64,000 nt of DNA, taken from the NCBI GenBank assembly GCA_002410325.1, contig DHRK01000018.1, forward strand, positions 36,092-100,091, read 5' to 3'. Position 1 is the stretch's first letter; each line of letters begins with the position of its first letter. The position numbers and the translations under genes were made by a program. Under the pieces are notes generated by a model, which saw only the letters and a list, made by a program, of their open reading frames with translations, was not told where the DNA came from and did no database searches. Positions 41,499 through 50,399 of the stretch are shown here, piece by piece. This stretch comes from Syntrophomonas sp. UBA5314 (GTDB lineage Bacteria > Bacillota > Syntrophomonadia > Syntrophomonadales > Syntrophomonadaceae).

Positions 41499-43577
41499 AT
41501 GAGAAGATCGATTCGTATTTGGCTGAGTATTTTTGTGGCGCTGGCCCTGTTCTGGGCCATAAGCTTCGGTTCGGTAGCAACCGCCGCTACTGTCACCACG
41601 ACAACCCCTACTATCCCCTCTACGGTCATTACCAAACCGGATATCCCCATAATAATTGTTAACCCTGAGCAGACAACCAACAACAACAACGTTTTCCAGC
41701 CAACCCTGCCCTCCTGGGTTATAGACGGCCTTAAACAACCAATCCATACCAAGGCTTTTGACAAGGCATTTTTGGAGCGGGATAGACTGCTGGCCGTTAA
41801 CGCTCCGCAAATGACGGTAATGAGCCTGCCCTCCAAATACGATCTTTCCCAATACCTTACCTTTACCGGGAGCCAGGACGGCTGGGGAGGCTGCATCCTT
41901 CGTTCCATAATACATACCATTGAGATTGAAAACGAAAAAAAATGCGCCTATTCTCCGGACCCTTCATTCTGGTATGTGCACCAGCGCCAGGAAGCCCAGG
42001 CCAATGGTGGTGCAATAAATACCGCCAATACGCTGGCTAACAATGGAGTATGCCCGGAAGCGAGTTGTCCCTCTGATTACGATAATTGTACTCCGATATC
42101 GGGCGGCGGGTGGAGTATCAGCAGCATGCCGGTACCAACTGCGGCCAATGACCAGGAAGCCGCTTATTACAAGGTCTTCCTAAGCGATCCCTACACAGTC
42201 GATATCAGCACCATGAAACAATATATAAAACAGTACGGGCCCATTTTGATGGGAGGCTGGATGTATATAATTCAGGGTCCCAATCCCGTCGAAGGCCATT
42301 GTGTTACCTGTGTTGGCTGGGACGATTCCAAACAAGCCTTTAAGCTTTTAAACAGCTGGGGTGATCAGTGGAATGGAGACGGTTATATCTGGCTGAAATA
42401 CAGCGATGTAGCCGCCAACGTCTGGGATTGGCGCTATATCGAAACGAAAGCCTCCGACCGGACCGGAACCAAATACGCCTATTCCGCCCGGATCAATATA
42501 GCCGGAGACGGCAGCGCCCGGCGCAACCAGCTGGCGGTTAAAATAGGCGTCGTCGGAAAAGATACCTGGTTATTCTGGGATCATTTCAACCAGACAGCAT
42601 GCTATGACGACAGCAAGAACCTCTGCATCGACATCCCCCTGCCCGATTATGCCTCTGCATATTGGCCGCCCAGTGACAACAACATCTGGTATATCCAGGT
42701 TACCAATGACAACGGCGATTCGGTTCACTTGAAAAACTTTGCCGTAGCCCGGCAAAAGAGTGCGACAAGCGTCGACAGCTACAGCTACTCGGTGAGCGGA
42801 TCATCTGTCGTGCCTGGCAATTCAAAACAAACCTTCGCCATACCCCACCTGGTCAAGCTTAACTTGACTGCGCCCAAAAATATGCACAATGGCTGGCTGG
42901 CCGGTTCAACCCAAAACATAACCTGGACCACTACTCCAGCGGGATCAGGAAGTATCAGGCTCTATTATTCCACCAACAGCGGGGCGACCTGGACTCCCAT
43001 TACCAGTTCCGATATCAGCAACTCCGGCAGTTATTCCTGGCAGGTTCCCAATCTTAACACCACCACGGCCAGGATTCTGATAGAATATGTGCTGGATGGC
43101 GTGGTAATGGGCCAGGATAACAGCGGGGATTTCGCAATTGGGCCGGTAAGCAGCCTTTTCAAGGCGCCGACCGACCTCGTCGCCAATGCCTATGGAAAAG
43201 ATATCACACTGAGTTGGGAAGACAATAATATGCTGGATGGAGTGCAGTATGTTATTGAACGCAAATCGGGTGACGAGAATTTTGCGGTAATCGCCACCGT
43301 ACCGCAATCTTCTTTATATACTGATAAAAACACCGCTCCTAAAGATGTCAGTAAAATTCTTGTCACTAAAAAATCTTATACTTATCGTGTCCGGGCCGAA
43401 AAAGGGCAGCTATTTTCCAACTATTCCAATGAAGCCAGCGCTACCGCCGATTTCTCGGCTAAAATACTCCCCAATATACAGATCAAGCCACCGTTGACAA
43501 CCAAGATTATCGAAGTTCCCCATGAGCTGCCCATTCCCAACCCCGAGCCCGGTTTTAAAGTAACGCCGGAACTTTGA
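41499..43577 (+). CDS. secreted papain-family (C1) cysteine peptidase with beta-sandwich domains
   Basis: This 692-residue protein has a signal peptide (about 1-29, ending TAATA), a threonine/proline-rich linker and a C1 peptidase domain (about 105-325). Catalytic residues are readable: Cys132 in DGWGGCILRS, His267 in EGHCVTCVGWD, Asn285 in LLNSWGDQWNGDGY. It is followed by a beta-rich domain (about 340-450), one Ig-like 'GSTQNITWTTTP' domain (about 455-550) and a fibronectin type III-like domain (about 555-655). No wall anchor or S-layer domain is seen, so release or non-covalent retention is likely. Monocistronic. Confidence 0.85.
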   Translation: MRRSIRIWLSIFVALALFWAISFGSVATAATVTTTTPTIPSTVITKPDIPIIIVNPEQTTNNNNVFQPTLPSWVIDGLKQPIHTKAFDKAFLERDRLLAVNAPQMTVMSLPSKYDLSQYLTFTGSQDGWGGCILRSIIHTIEIENEKKCAYSPDPSFWYVHQRQEAQANGGAINTANTLANNGVCPEASCPSDYDNCTPISGGGWSISSMPVPTAANDQEAAYYKVFLSDPYTVDISTMKQYIKQYGPILMGGWMYIIQGPNPVEGHCVTCVGWDDSKQAFKLLNSWGDQWNGDGYIWLKYSDVAANVWDWRYIETKASDRTGTKYAYSARINIAGDGSARRNQLAVKIGVVGKDTWLFWDHFNQTACYDDSKNLCIDIPLPDYASAYWPPSDNNIWYIQVTNDNGDSVHLKNFAVARQKSATSVDSYSYSVSGSSVVPGNSKQTFAIPHLVKLNLTAPKNMHNGWLAGSTQNITWTTTPAGSGSIRLYYSTNSGATWTPITSSDISNSGSYSWQVPNLNTTTARILIEYVLDGVVMGQDNSGDFAIGPVSSLFKAPTDLVANAYGKDITLSWEDNNMLDGVQYVIERKSGDENFAVIATVPQSSLYTDKNTAPKDVSKILVTKKSYTYRVRAEKGQLFSNYSNEASATADFSAKILPNIQIKPPLTTKIIEVPHELPIPNPEPGFKVTPEL

Positions 43578-43610
43578 TTGCCAAACTTTAAGCGCTAATT
43601 GCTGAGATTC

Positions 43611-43654
43611 AAAAGCCTTGTGCTTCAGCTTTGGAGTTTCACAAGGCTTTTTTT
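43611..43654. terminator. bidirectional terminator
   Basis: AAAAGCCTTGTG / CACAAGGCTTTT stem with an 18-base loop and T run, between the peptidase and a convergent small gene. Confidence 0.85.
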
Positions 43655-43657
43655 CGC

Positions 43658-43843
43658 CTATTTTTCCTTATCATATCCTTTGCCATGCAAGGATAGTTCC
43701 ACTCCTTTTTCAGTCAGCCAGACATCAATGATTTCCCGGCAGCCCGGGCAAGGGCCACAGGCCAGCTTTTCCGGCTTGAGCACCCCGGCAACGGTGACCT
43801 GGTTGTTCATTTGGCCGGTTTTCGCTTCTTCTTTCATACCCAT
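43658..43843 (-). CDS. small cysteine-cluster protein
   Basis: This 61-residue protein has a good ribosome site (AAAGGAGAG). The centre reads LACGPCPGCREIIDVWL, a C-x2-C-x2-C triplet that could bind zinc or an iron-sulfur cluster. Basic and acidic residues flank it; there is no membrane segment. Family not recognised. Confidence 0.5.
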   Translation of the reverse strand: MGMKEEAKTGQMNNQVTVAGVLKPEKLACGPCPGCREIIDVWLTEKGVELSLHGKGYDKEK

Positions 43844-44078
43844 CTACTCTCCTTTGTTGGCAGTTATTATCCAAATTTACGTATTTATTAAAACCTTCTT
43901 GCAAAAGGTAAACCAATAAACCTGGTCGTGTAAATATAACCGCCATGCTTTTTGCCCAATAACATCGGCTGAAATCATTATAAGGTGACGTCATTATTTC
44001 GTCAAATTTATGTTTTCAAAACGTCTGTTTGTTATACTTTTTGTGCCGTCATGATGCCGTCGTGGAAGGAGAACTCTA

Positions 44079-44264
44079 ATGTCATCAGGATTGCCGAGAT
44101 TCACGCTCAGAACCTCCAATGAACTCCTGCAAAAGATCAGTTATATAGCCGGAGCCAATGGCCGCTCGGCAAACAAGGAAATAGAAATGCTGTTGAAGCG
44201 CTATGTGGCTCAATATGAGAGGAAAAACGGACCTATCCCGGTTGAAGACGAGTCGAATAATTAG
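44079..44264 (+). CDS. Arc-like ribbon-helix-helix DNA-binding protein
   Basis: This 61-residue protein is preceded by GGAAGGAG. PRFTLRTSNELLQKISYIAGANGRSANKEIEMLLKRYV fits the Arc/MetJ fold: a DNA-contacting strand (FTLRT) and two helices. Such proteins are usually autoregulators, phage repressors or antitoxins. No toxin partner is adjacent. The upstream 90 bases contain several CGTC-bearing motifs that could be operators. Confidence 0.75.
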   Translation: MSSGLPRFTLRTSNELLQKISYIAGANGRSANKEIEMLLKRYVAQYERKNGPIPVEDESNN

Positions 44265-44534
44265 TACTTTTCTGCAACAGATCGGTTGCAGAAAAAAACA
44301 AAGCTGCGTTTCAGGATAAATCGCAGAAGAGTGAATAACCCTCCCGCTGCGGCCGGCCGCTTTTGGCGGTCCGCCTTTAAGCCTCTTCCCTTCTGGGGAA
44401 TCATGCCTGTCCTTAACCAGCTTGAAAAAGTTGGGAGTCTTGATTGGTTGCTTAAGCCTTGCCTGAAAATTTAAATGTATATAAAATCCGCCGGTTACAG
44501 CGGGAGTTGCTTTCGAAGGAATAGGGCAGCATTC

Positions 44535-45284
44535 CTACTGGGCCTTTTTCAAGACCAGGCTGGATTGCTGCTTGTGCCAGTTCAGGTACTCGCTTAGGTT
44601 GTGCGCTGAAGAGTTCAAAATCTGGCTCTTGCGAATGCCTTCCTTGGATGCCAGAGCGACAGCCTTGGCATTTTCTCCGACATTGTAACAGATGTGGGCA
44701 TCGCTGTTTATGCTCACCAGGGTATTGTACTTCTTGGCCATTTTGGCAAATTCACTGCACAGGGGGAAACTTCCCGGCCTTACTATAAAAGAACTGTTGT
44801 TGAGCTCCAAGGCCTTGTTATAATCTCTGGCGGCCCGTACAACTGTTTCCACGTCAACCGGATATTTGGGGTTCCCCGGGTGGGTGATAACGTGTACATA
44901 AGGATTCTTGATGGCAGCCACCATGGCCTCGGTGTTTTCCTCTAAAGTGGACCCACTATAACCGGTCCCATCGTGGAACCCGGCCAGAACGATATCCAGG
45001 TAATCTGTCATTACCGGCTCGGGCATGTCAACATTACCCTGCAAATCCAGGATGTTGGCCTCTACCCCTCTTAACACCTCGACGTCCTGCATCACCCGGG
45101 GCAGGGAGATCAGGTTGGTGAAGTGATACCAGTGAGGAGCGCCCGGCATGTTCAGTCCGTGATCGGTGATGGCGATGGTCTTTAATCCCTTTTCACTGGC
45201 CGCTTCGACGATTTCTTTGATAGTGCTGTACCCGTGCCCGCTGGCCGTAGTGTGAATATGCAGATCTGCTTCCATTTTCATCAT
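44535..45284 (-). CDS. PHP-domain phosphoesterase (YcdX-like)
   Basis: About 249 residues from the ATG at 45282-45284, 8 bases after AAAGGAGGTG. PHP metal motifs: DLHIHTTAS (about 7-15), AITDHGLNMPG, HPGNPKYPVD and SINSDAHI. Resembles the YcdX branch of the PHP family, which acts on phosphate esters in a trinuclear metal site. It lies downstream of the phosphonate operon, after a 177-bp gap, and may or may not be transcribed with it. Confidence 0.8.
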   Translation of the reverse strand: MMKMEADLHIHTTASGHGYSTIKEIVEAASEKGLKTIAITDHGLNMPGAPHWYHFTNLISLPRVMQDVEVLRGVEANILDLQGNVDMPEPVMTDYLDIVLAGFHDGTGYSGSTLEENTEAMVAAIKNPYVHVITHPGNPKYPVDVETVVRAARDYNKALELNNSSFIVRPGSFPLCSEFAKMAKKYNTLVSINSDAHICYNVGENAKAVALASKEGIRKSQILNSSAHNLSEYLNWHKQQSSLVLKKAQ

Positions 45285-45461
45285 TTCTTTTTCACCTCCT
45301 TTCGTTCTCAGTTTACTATCCAAGTTTTAAACTATAATGATGGGAATGTTTATTTTTTGTAAAATTTTGATAGTATCCCGACCCAGTCGGCCGGTATCGT
45401 TTGTGCGGAAACCTTTGCTGCAATAAGGGGTTTCTCATATTGCCCATCCAGCATCGTCGGA

Positions 45462-46307
45462 CTATCTGATTCTTTCCTGAAGTTCAAGCAAACAGTTTTC
45501 ATCGAGTTCGGGGCAGCCGATCTCTGCTTCTCTTTCCCCGTAAAAACCGTGATAATCAGAGCCTCCGGTTATTATTAAATTGAAATGCCGGGCCAGAGCC
45601 ATGAGCTTATCCACATCTTTGGCGCTGTGGGCGGGATGATATACTTCAATCCCATCAAGACCGTAAAGGACCCATTCGGCTATGGCATCAAAGTTATCGT
45701 ATTGACCAGGATGAGCCAGTACCGCCACCCCTCCGGCAGCTTTCACGGCCCGGATGGCTTTAACGGCATCGGCATAGCGGATGGGGACATAGGCTAAACC
45801 CGCCGGCTGCTCAGGAGTCTCCCCCCGGCTGAAGAGCTGGTAGTATAGATCGGAATAGATTCGGTCGCAATAGCCTTTGTCGAGCAGGGCGTGCATGATA
45901 TGCTGCTTATATATGCCGGTTCCACCCCGGGCGTATTCCCTTACTTCCTCCAGGCCTATCTTATAGCCTGCCTCGATGAGACGCTGGATCATTTGATAAG
46001 CAGCCTCAATGCGGCGGTCCATCAAGGGGAGGCAAATTTCGTTCAAAGCCGGATGATCCGGGATCGGATAATAGCCCAGAATATGCGCCTTTTTTTGCTG
46101 CAGATAATCGAAGGCGGATATTTCGATGCCGGGTATGATCTGAATGCCTATTTTTTGGCCGATGTCTGCCGCATGGGCCACCCCCGCCATGGTGTCATGG
46201 TCAGTGACCGCCAGGTGGGTTACGCCTCTGGCGCTGGCCAGGTCCAGTATTTCTTCAGCCGTCATGGAATTGTCCGAGGCACGGGTATGCACATGCAGAT
46301 CGATCAT
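45462..46307 (-). CDS. PHP-domain phosphodiesterase, candidate PhnPP (cyclic phosphate hydrolase)
   Basis: This 281-residue protein has MIDLHVHTRASDNSM at the start, AVTDHDTMAG, IIPGIEIS, VLAHPGQYDN and TGGSDYHGFYGE, the TrpH/YciV-type PHP domain. It overlaps the GNAT gene by 4 bases at the end of the phn operon. Established: in Eggerthella lenta a PHP enzyme opens the 5-phosphoribosyl 1,2-cyclic phosphate made by C-P lyase. This operon has no PhnP, so this gene is the natural replacement. RNase-like activity of related proteins is the alternative. Confidence 0.8.
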   Translation of the reverse strand: MIDLHVHTRASDNSMTAEEILDLASARGVTHLAVTDHDTMAGVAHAADIGQKIGIQIIPGIEISAFDYLQQKKAHILGYYPIPDHPALNEICLPLMDRRIEAAYQMIQRLIEAGYKIGLEEVREYARGGTGIYKQHIMHALLDKGYCDRIYSDLYYQLFSRGETPEQPAGLAYVPIRYADAVKAIRAVKAAGGVAVLAHPGQYDNFDAIAEWVLYGLDGIEVYHPAHSAKDVDKLMALARHFNLIITGGSDYHGFYGEREAEIGCPELDENCLLELQERIR

Positions 46308-46744
46308 CGCTTTTCCTCCCGGGCCAGGCCCTTGATAAGGTATTTGGGAGACTCTTCAAACCCTTCCCGGATATAGAAACGATGCGCCCCGCTGCGCCGT
46401 GCATGGCTGTGCACTTCAAAGCGGTCGCATTGCCTTTGCCTGGCCAATTGGGTGCCGTAGGCCAGCATCTCCCGTCCCACGCCCTGTCCCCGGAAGCGGT
46501 CGTCAACGACAAAATAACTGATCCGGGCAAAATCCCCCGGCAAAGCTATCTGGGGAATAAAATGCAGCGATATTAAGGCCTGGACTTCACCTTCAATTTC
46601 ATACACCAGCAGTGCTTCATCAGGACTGCTGGTCATCCGGGCAATTTTTTCATTGATAAAGGCGGCCGTTCCCGGGTATCCCAACTGTTCCAGCAACTCA
46701 CTGAGCCTCGCTTGGTCTTCAATTTGAGCTTTCCGAATCCCCAT
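46304..46744 (-). CDS. GNAT family N-acetyltransferase in the phn operon
   Basis: This 146-residue GNAT has the acetyl-CoA loop RFRGQGVGREML (about 84-95) and a C-terminal HRFYIREGFEESPKYL. It sits between phnE and the PHP gene with tight spacing. In other phosphonate operons a GNAT (PhnO) acetylates aminoalkylphosphonates; the same role is likely but not shown by sequence. Ribosome site GGAAAGGAAG. Confidence 0.75.
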   Translation of the reverse strand: MGIRKAQIEDQARLSELLEQLGYPGTAAFINEKIARMTSSPDEALLVYEIEGEVQALISLHFIPQIALPGDFARISYFVVDDRFRGQGVGREMLAYGTQLARQRQCDRFEVHSHARRSGAHRFYIREGFEESPKYLIKGLAREEKR

Positions 46745-46779
46745 AACGTTATCTTCCTTTCCGCAAAGCCGCCGGTAGC

Positions 46780-47655
46780 CTACCCTTCCCCAATAAGCCT
46801 TCCTTTAAGACCGGTGGAGACGGCTTCTAAAATCATGGCGCAGGCTAAAATCAAGTAGGTGATCATTCCCACCTCGCCCAGGTCAAAGTAGAACTCACTG
46901 GCCATGAAGAGTTCGAAACCGATTCCGGCCGCTCCGGCTGCCGCACCCATGGCTACGGCATTGCCAAAATTTATTTCAAAGCGCATGAATGTCCAGGAAA
47001 TGAGATAGCTCAGGGAAGCGGGCAGGACCGCCTGGGATACAATCTGCCACCAATTGGCTCCACTGGCTTTAAGCGCTTCTATTGTCCCGGCGTCAAGATC
47101 CTCAAAAGATTCTGAATAGGCTTTGGTCAAATAGCTGACTGAATGAAAAGTCATGCCGATCACGGCGGCGGCACTGCCGAGGCCCGCCGCTACCGCAAAT
47201 ATTAAAACCCATAGAATAGTGGGTACAGCTCTGATGAACGCAATGATCCCCTTAACCAGGTTTGTAAGCATAGGGTTGGAAAGATTCCGGGCCGCCAGCA
47301 GCCCTAAAAACAACGCAATAATACCGCCCAGCACGGTTGTCAAAAAGGCCAGCCCTAAAGTGATTAAGAGCTGATATAAGGCTTGTCCAATATTCAAATG
47401 GGGTGAGTGCGGCTTGGAAAACATGGTTTTAAAGTTGGCCAGAGTATCGGTCAATCCCTTTAGCAGGTCAATATTCTTATAGTCCATGGTCAACAGGGCA
47501 TATATAGTCAAACCGGACAACAGCAAAAGCACCATTCCCATCAGCAGGGACGCTTTATTCACCACCCGTATGCTTTTAACCCGGGCCGGTCTTTCTGGCT
47601 TCTCTTCGCTGCCGCGGTTCTGGGAATACTCGTTTAAGGATGCTTCCAACTGCAT
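46780..47655 (-). CDS. phnE: phosphonate ABC transporter permease (second PhnE)
   Basis: This 291-residue protein has a charged N-terminal stretch (about 1-30) and then six predicted membrane helices. The permease contact loop is EALKASGANWWQIVSQAVLPASLSYLISW (the EAA motif), preceded by FIRAVPTILWVLIFA. Its start overlaps the stop of the first phnE by one base, so the pair is translationally coupled. Confidence 0.9.
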   Translation of the reverse strand: MQLEASLNEYSQNRGSEEKPERPARVKSIRVVNKASLLMGMVLLLLSGLTIYALLTMDYKNIDLLKGLTDTLANFKTMFSKPHSPHLNIGQALYQLLITLGLAFLTTVLGGIIALFLGLLAARNLSNPMLTNLVKGIIAFIRAVPTILWVLIFAVAAGLGSAAAVIGMTFHSVSYLTKAYSESFEDLDAGTIEALKASGANWWQIVSQAVLPASLSYLISWTFMRFEINFGNAVAMGAAAGAAGIGFELFMASEFYFDLGEVGMITYLILACAMILEAVSTGLKGRLIGEG

Positions 47656-48440
47656 TATAAAATCACCCTTCGCACGTAATTGGACAGGCCTTCTATGGCG
47701 ATAACGGTCAAGACGATAGTCAGTACCACCAGGCTGGCGGCGTGATAATTCAGGCTTTTGTAATACAGTTCAAAGGCAAAGCCAATTCCGCTGCCGGTGA
47801 GTATCCCCACCAGAGTGGCGTCTCTGATATTGGTCTCGACCATGTAAAGCAGCCAGCTGATCATAAGGGGCAGGCTGCAGGGCAGCACCGCTTGAAATAT
47901 AATCTGCCCATAGCTGGCCCCGGTAGCTGACAATGCCTCAACCGAGTGGCTGCTAACCTCGTCTATGGTTTCAATAAACGCCCGGGTTAAGAAACCCAGG
48001 GAGCCGCAGAACAAGGCTAAATACCCGGTCAGGGGACTCTGGCTGAAGGCCAGCATCAAAATCATGGCCCAGGCGGCCAGCGGCATATTGCGAAAAAAGG
48101 AAGCCGTCCCCCGGCTGATAACGCTAAACAGCGGGTTGCGCCTGGTGCTGCGTGAACCGCCCAGGGCCAGCAGCAAGGCAAAGATCGCGGCCGTAGTAGT
48201 TGCCGCGACGGATATCAGTATGGTTTCCTTGAGTTTTACCAGGATAGCAGGCAGCTTGACTAGCGATGGGGCGTCCGGATAAAAATTGGCCGCTCCCCAG
48301 CGCAGCGCTTCGAATATGCTGGTAAAACCCTTGACCACGTCATATTCGGTGATGATCACCGAGCCCGCGCTTAACAGGGCCAACAAGGAAAAGAAGCCCA
48401 ACGAACGCCGCCGCTTCCGGACGAAGACATCAACTGGCAT
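47655..48440 (-). CDS. phnE: phosphonate ABC transporter permease (first PhnE)
   Basis: About 261 residues from the ATG at 48438-48440 (a TTG six codons upstream is also open). Six helices, FFRNMPLAAWAMILM and the EAA loop EALSATGASYGQIIFQAVLPCSLPLMISW. It forms a heterodimeric channel with the next gene. It overlaps the end of phnC by 11 bases. Confidence 0.9.
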   Translation of the reverse strand: MPVDVFVRKRRRSLGFFSLLALLSAGSVIITEYDVVKGFTSIFEALRWGAANFYPDAPSLVKLPAILVKLKETILISVAATTTAAIFALLLALGGSRSTRRNPLFSVISRGTASFFRNMPLAAWAMILMLAFSQSPLTGYLALFCGSLGFLTRAFIETIDEVSSHSVEALSATGASYGQIIFQAVLPCSLPLMISWLLYMVETNIRDATLVGILTGSGIGFAFELYYKSLNYHAASLVVLTIVLTVIAIEGLSNYVRRVIL

Positions 48441-49215
48441 TTCTTTCCCCCAGAGCAATGCTCAGCTCTCTAATTTCGGTTCCATAAATATCGTAGATCT
48501 GATCGACAAACAGCTTCTCGGGAAGGCTGTTGAATGCCACCCGTCCCTCTTTGATTCCTATGATCCGGTCCGCATATTTCACGGCGGTCTGGACCTGGTG
48601 CAGGTTGACGACCACCGTAATCTTCATCTGGTCACAGATATTGCGCAGGTGATCCATGATGATCCTGGCCGCATTGGGGTCCAGAGAGGCGATGGGTTCA
48701 TCGCACAGAATCAGACTGGGATTTTGCACCAGAGCCCGGCCGATTCCAACCCGCTGCTTTTGCCCGCCGCTCAACTGGTCGCAGCGCTGGTAAACGTGGT
48801 CCGTCAAACCCAGGATGTCAATGATCTGAAAGGCCTGCCGTTTCTCTTCTTCGGTGTAGCGCCCCAGAACGCCGGATATGGTTGATTTATAGCCCAGGCG
48901 GCCATGGAGTATGTTTTCAATTACGGTCAAGCGATCAACCAGGTTGTAATGCTGAAAGACCATGCCGATCCTGGTTCTTATGCGGCGCAGTTCATGTTTA
49001 TTGGCCTTAAGCACATCGCTGCCGGCAAAGATCACTTCGCCGCCGGTCGCTTCGATCATTCGATTGATGCACCGCAAAAGCGTTGATTTACCGGCGCCGG
49101 ACGGCCCAATAACGGCTACGAACTCACCCTCTTGCACATTAAAACTGATATCATTCAAGGCCGGTGTCGATTTGTTATAATATTTGGTCAGGTTTTTGAT
49201 CTCCAGTAAACTCAT
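48430..49215 (-). CDS. phnC: phosphonate ABC transporter ATPase
   Basis: About 261 residues from the ATG at 49213-49215 after AAAGGGGAAG; the open frame extends further but without a ribosome site. Walker A GPSGAGKST, Q-loop MVFQHYNL, signature LSGGQKQRVGIGRAL, Walker B LILCDEPIASLD, and the H-loop VVNLHQ. It powers import of phosphonates bound by PhnD. Confidence 0.93.
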   Translation of the reverse strand: MSLLEIKNLTKYYNKSTPALNDISFNVQEGEFVAVIGPSGAGKSTLLRCINRMIEATGGEVIFAGSDVLKANKHELRRIRTRIGMVFQHYNLVDRLTVIENILHGRLGYKSTISGVLGRYTEEEKRQAFQIIDILGLTDHVYQRCDQLSGGQKQRVGIGRALVQNPSLILCDEPIASLDPNAARIIMDHLRNICDQMKITVVVNLHQVQTAVKYADRIIGIKEGRVAFNSLPEKLFVDQIYDIYGTEIRELSIALGERNAS

Positions 49216-49294
49216 AGGCTTCCCCTTTCTCGTGTAGGGAGAGGCATTGAAAGGCCCTGCCTCTCCCGGCACTCGCACCGCATGATCCGGGTGC

Positions 49295-50338
49295 TTATTT
49301 ACTGAGGTCTCGAATCGGTTGATACCAGGCGTCATCGACTTTGACGAAACGCTGCGGCTGTTTGAAACCGAGTCCTTTGTTTTTTGAGTCTTTGGGCACA
49401 AAGATCAACGGGTTGTTGGCCACCTCATCCGAAGTAAGCAAGGCCGTTATTTTATCAATGGTTTCTCGCTCCAGGGCACCGCTGTTTACAATAATAGGCG
49501 CATTCATTACCGGTATGGATTCTATTACTACAAACTGAGCACCACCCAGTTTGTCAAAGGGGGCGGCGGCATCCTTTTTGACGGTGTACACGGCTCCTTT
49601 GGCGTTGTCTTGGCCTTCGCTCAATTCAACATAATTAACCACATCTATATCATCAACTGCGGCCACATCGGCTTTGTCGCTAAGCAGATTGACCAGCGAC
49701 AACTGGTGCGAACCGCCAAACAGCACCTGGCTGAAGAATTTATCGGATCCGCCTTCCAGCAGGTCTTCGTCCTTGAGACTCTTCCATTTATCCTGTTTGG
49801 AAAAATACGAAATTATAGCGGCCGAAGGCACCTTGAAGCCGGAAGTCGAGCTGTTGGAAACAAAGGACATCTTCTTGCCGGGCAGGTTGTCAATGGCATA
49901 TCCGGAACCGGATTTGTATTGCTCCTCATTGCCCTTTTTCACCAGTATCCGGCTGTAATACATGGCGTCTTTTAAGGTTCCGGAATCTCCGCTATAGGTC
50001 ACCATGGGAATTACCTGGGCGTTTTTGTCATGGGCCATTATGTACTGCTGGGCTCCGCAGTAGGCTATCTGCGCATTGCCGCTGGCTATGGCCTCGATGA
50101 GAATCGCGTAATCAGTAGTCAGTCTGTCTTCAACTTTTTTCCCGGTAGCTTTTTCAATGATTTTTCCGACTTCGGCCCGAACCTCTTTAAAGTCATCTCC
50201 CGAGTTGTTGGGCAGCCAGGCGATAGTGACAGTGTCGGCTTCTTTTACCTTGCCTCCGGTTGTAGAGCTTGAGCTGCAGCCCATGGCTATGATGGCTAGC
50301 AGCAAAACCAGTACGCTCAAAAATGATATTCTCTTCAT
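49295..50338 (-). CDS. phnD: phosphonate-binding lipoprotein
   Basis: This 347-residue protein has a lipoprotein signal (LLLAIIAMGCSSSS, lipid on the Cys at about 21). PhnD-type binding fold: TVTIAWLPNNSGDDF, ALIEAIASGNAQIAYCGAQQY-like core, LPGKKMSFVSNSSTSGFKVP and a C-terminal FVKVDDAWYQPIRDL. It captures phosphonate outside the membrane for PhnC-E-E. Strong ribosome site AGAAGGAGAGGG. Confidence 0.9.
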   Translation of the reverse strand: MKRISFLSVLVLLLAIIAMGCSSSSTTGGKVKEADTVTIAWLPNNSGDDFKEVRAEVGKIIEKATGKKVEDRLTTDYAILIEAIASGNAQIAYCGAQQYIMAHDKNAQVIPMVTYSGDSGTLKDAMYYSRILVKKGNEEQYKSGSGYAIDNLPGKKMSFVSNSSTSGFKVPSAAIISYFSKQDKWKSLKDEDLLEGGSDKFFSQVLFGGSHQLSLVNLLSDKADVAAVDDIDVVNYVELSEGQDNAKGAVYTVKKDAAAPFDKLGGAQFVVIESIPVMNAPIIVNSGALERETIDKITALLTSDEVANNPLIFVPKDSKNKGLGFKQPQRFVKVDDAWYQPIRDLSK

Positions 50339-50399
50339 TAAAAATCCCTCTCCTTCTCAGTTTGTCATTTAATCTGATAACTTGACCGCCTTCCCCCCT

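Noticed and set aside
44268..44296. TTTTCTGCAAC / GTTGCAGAAAA hairpin after the Arc-like gene, considered as a terminator
   Set aside because: On either strand the stem is followed by A, not T, so a rho-independent role is not supported; it may still be a structural element.
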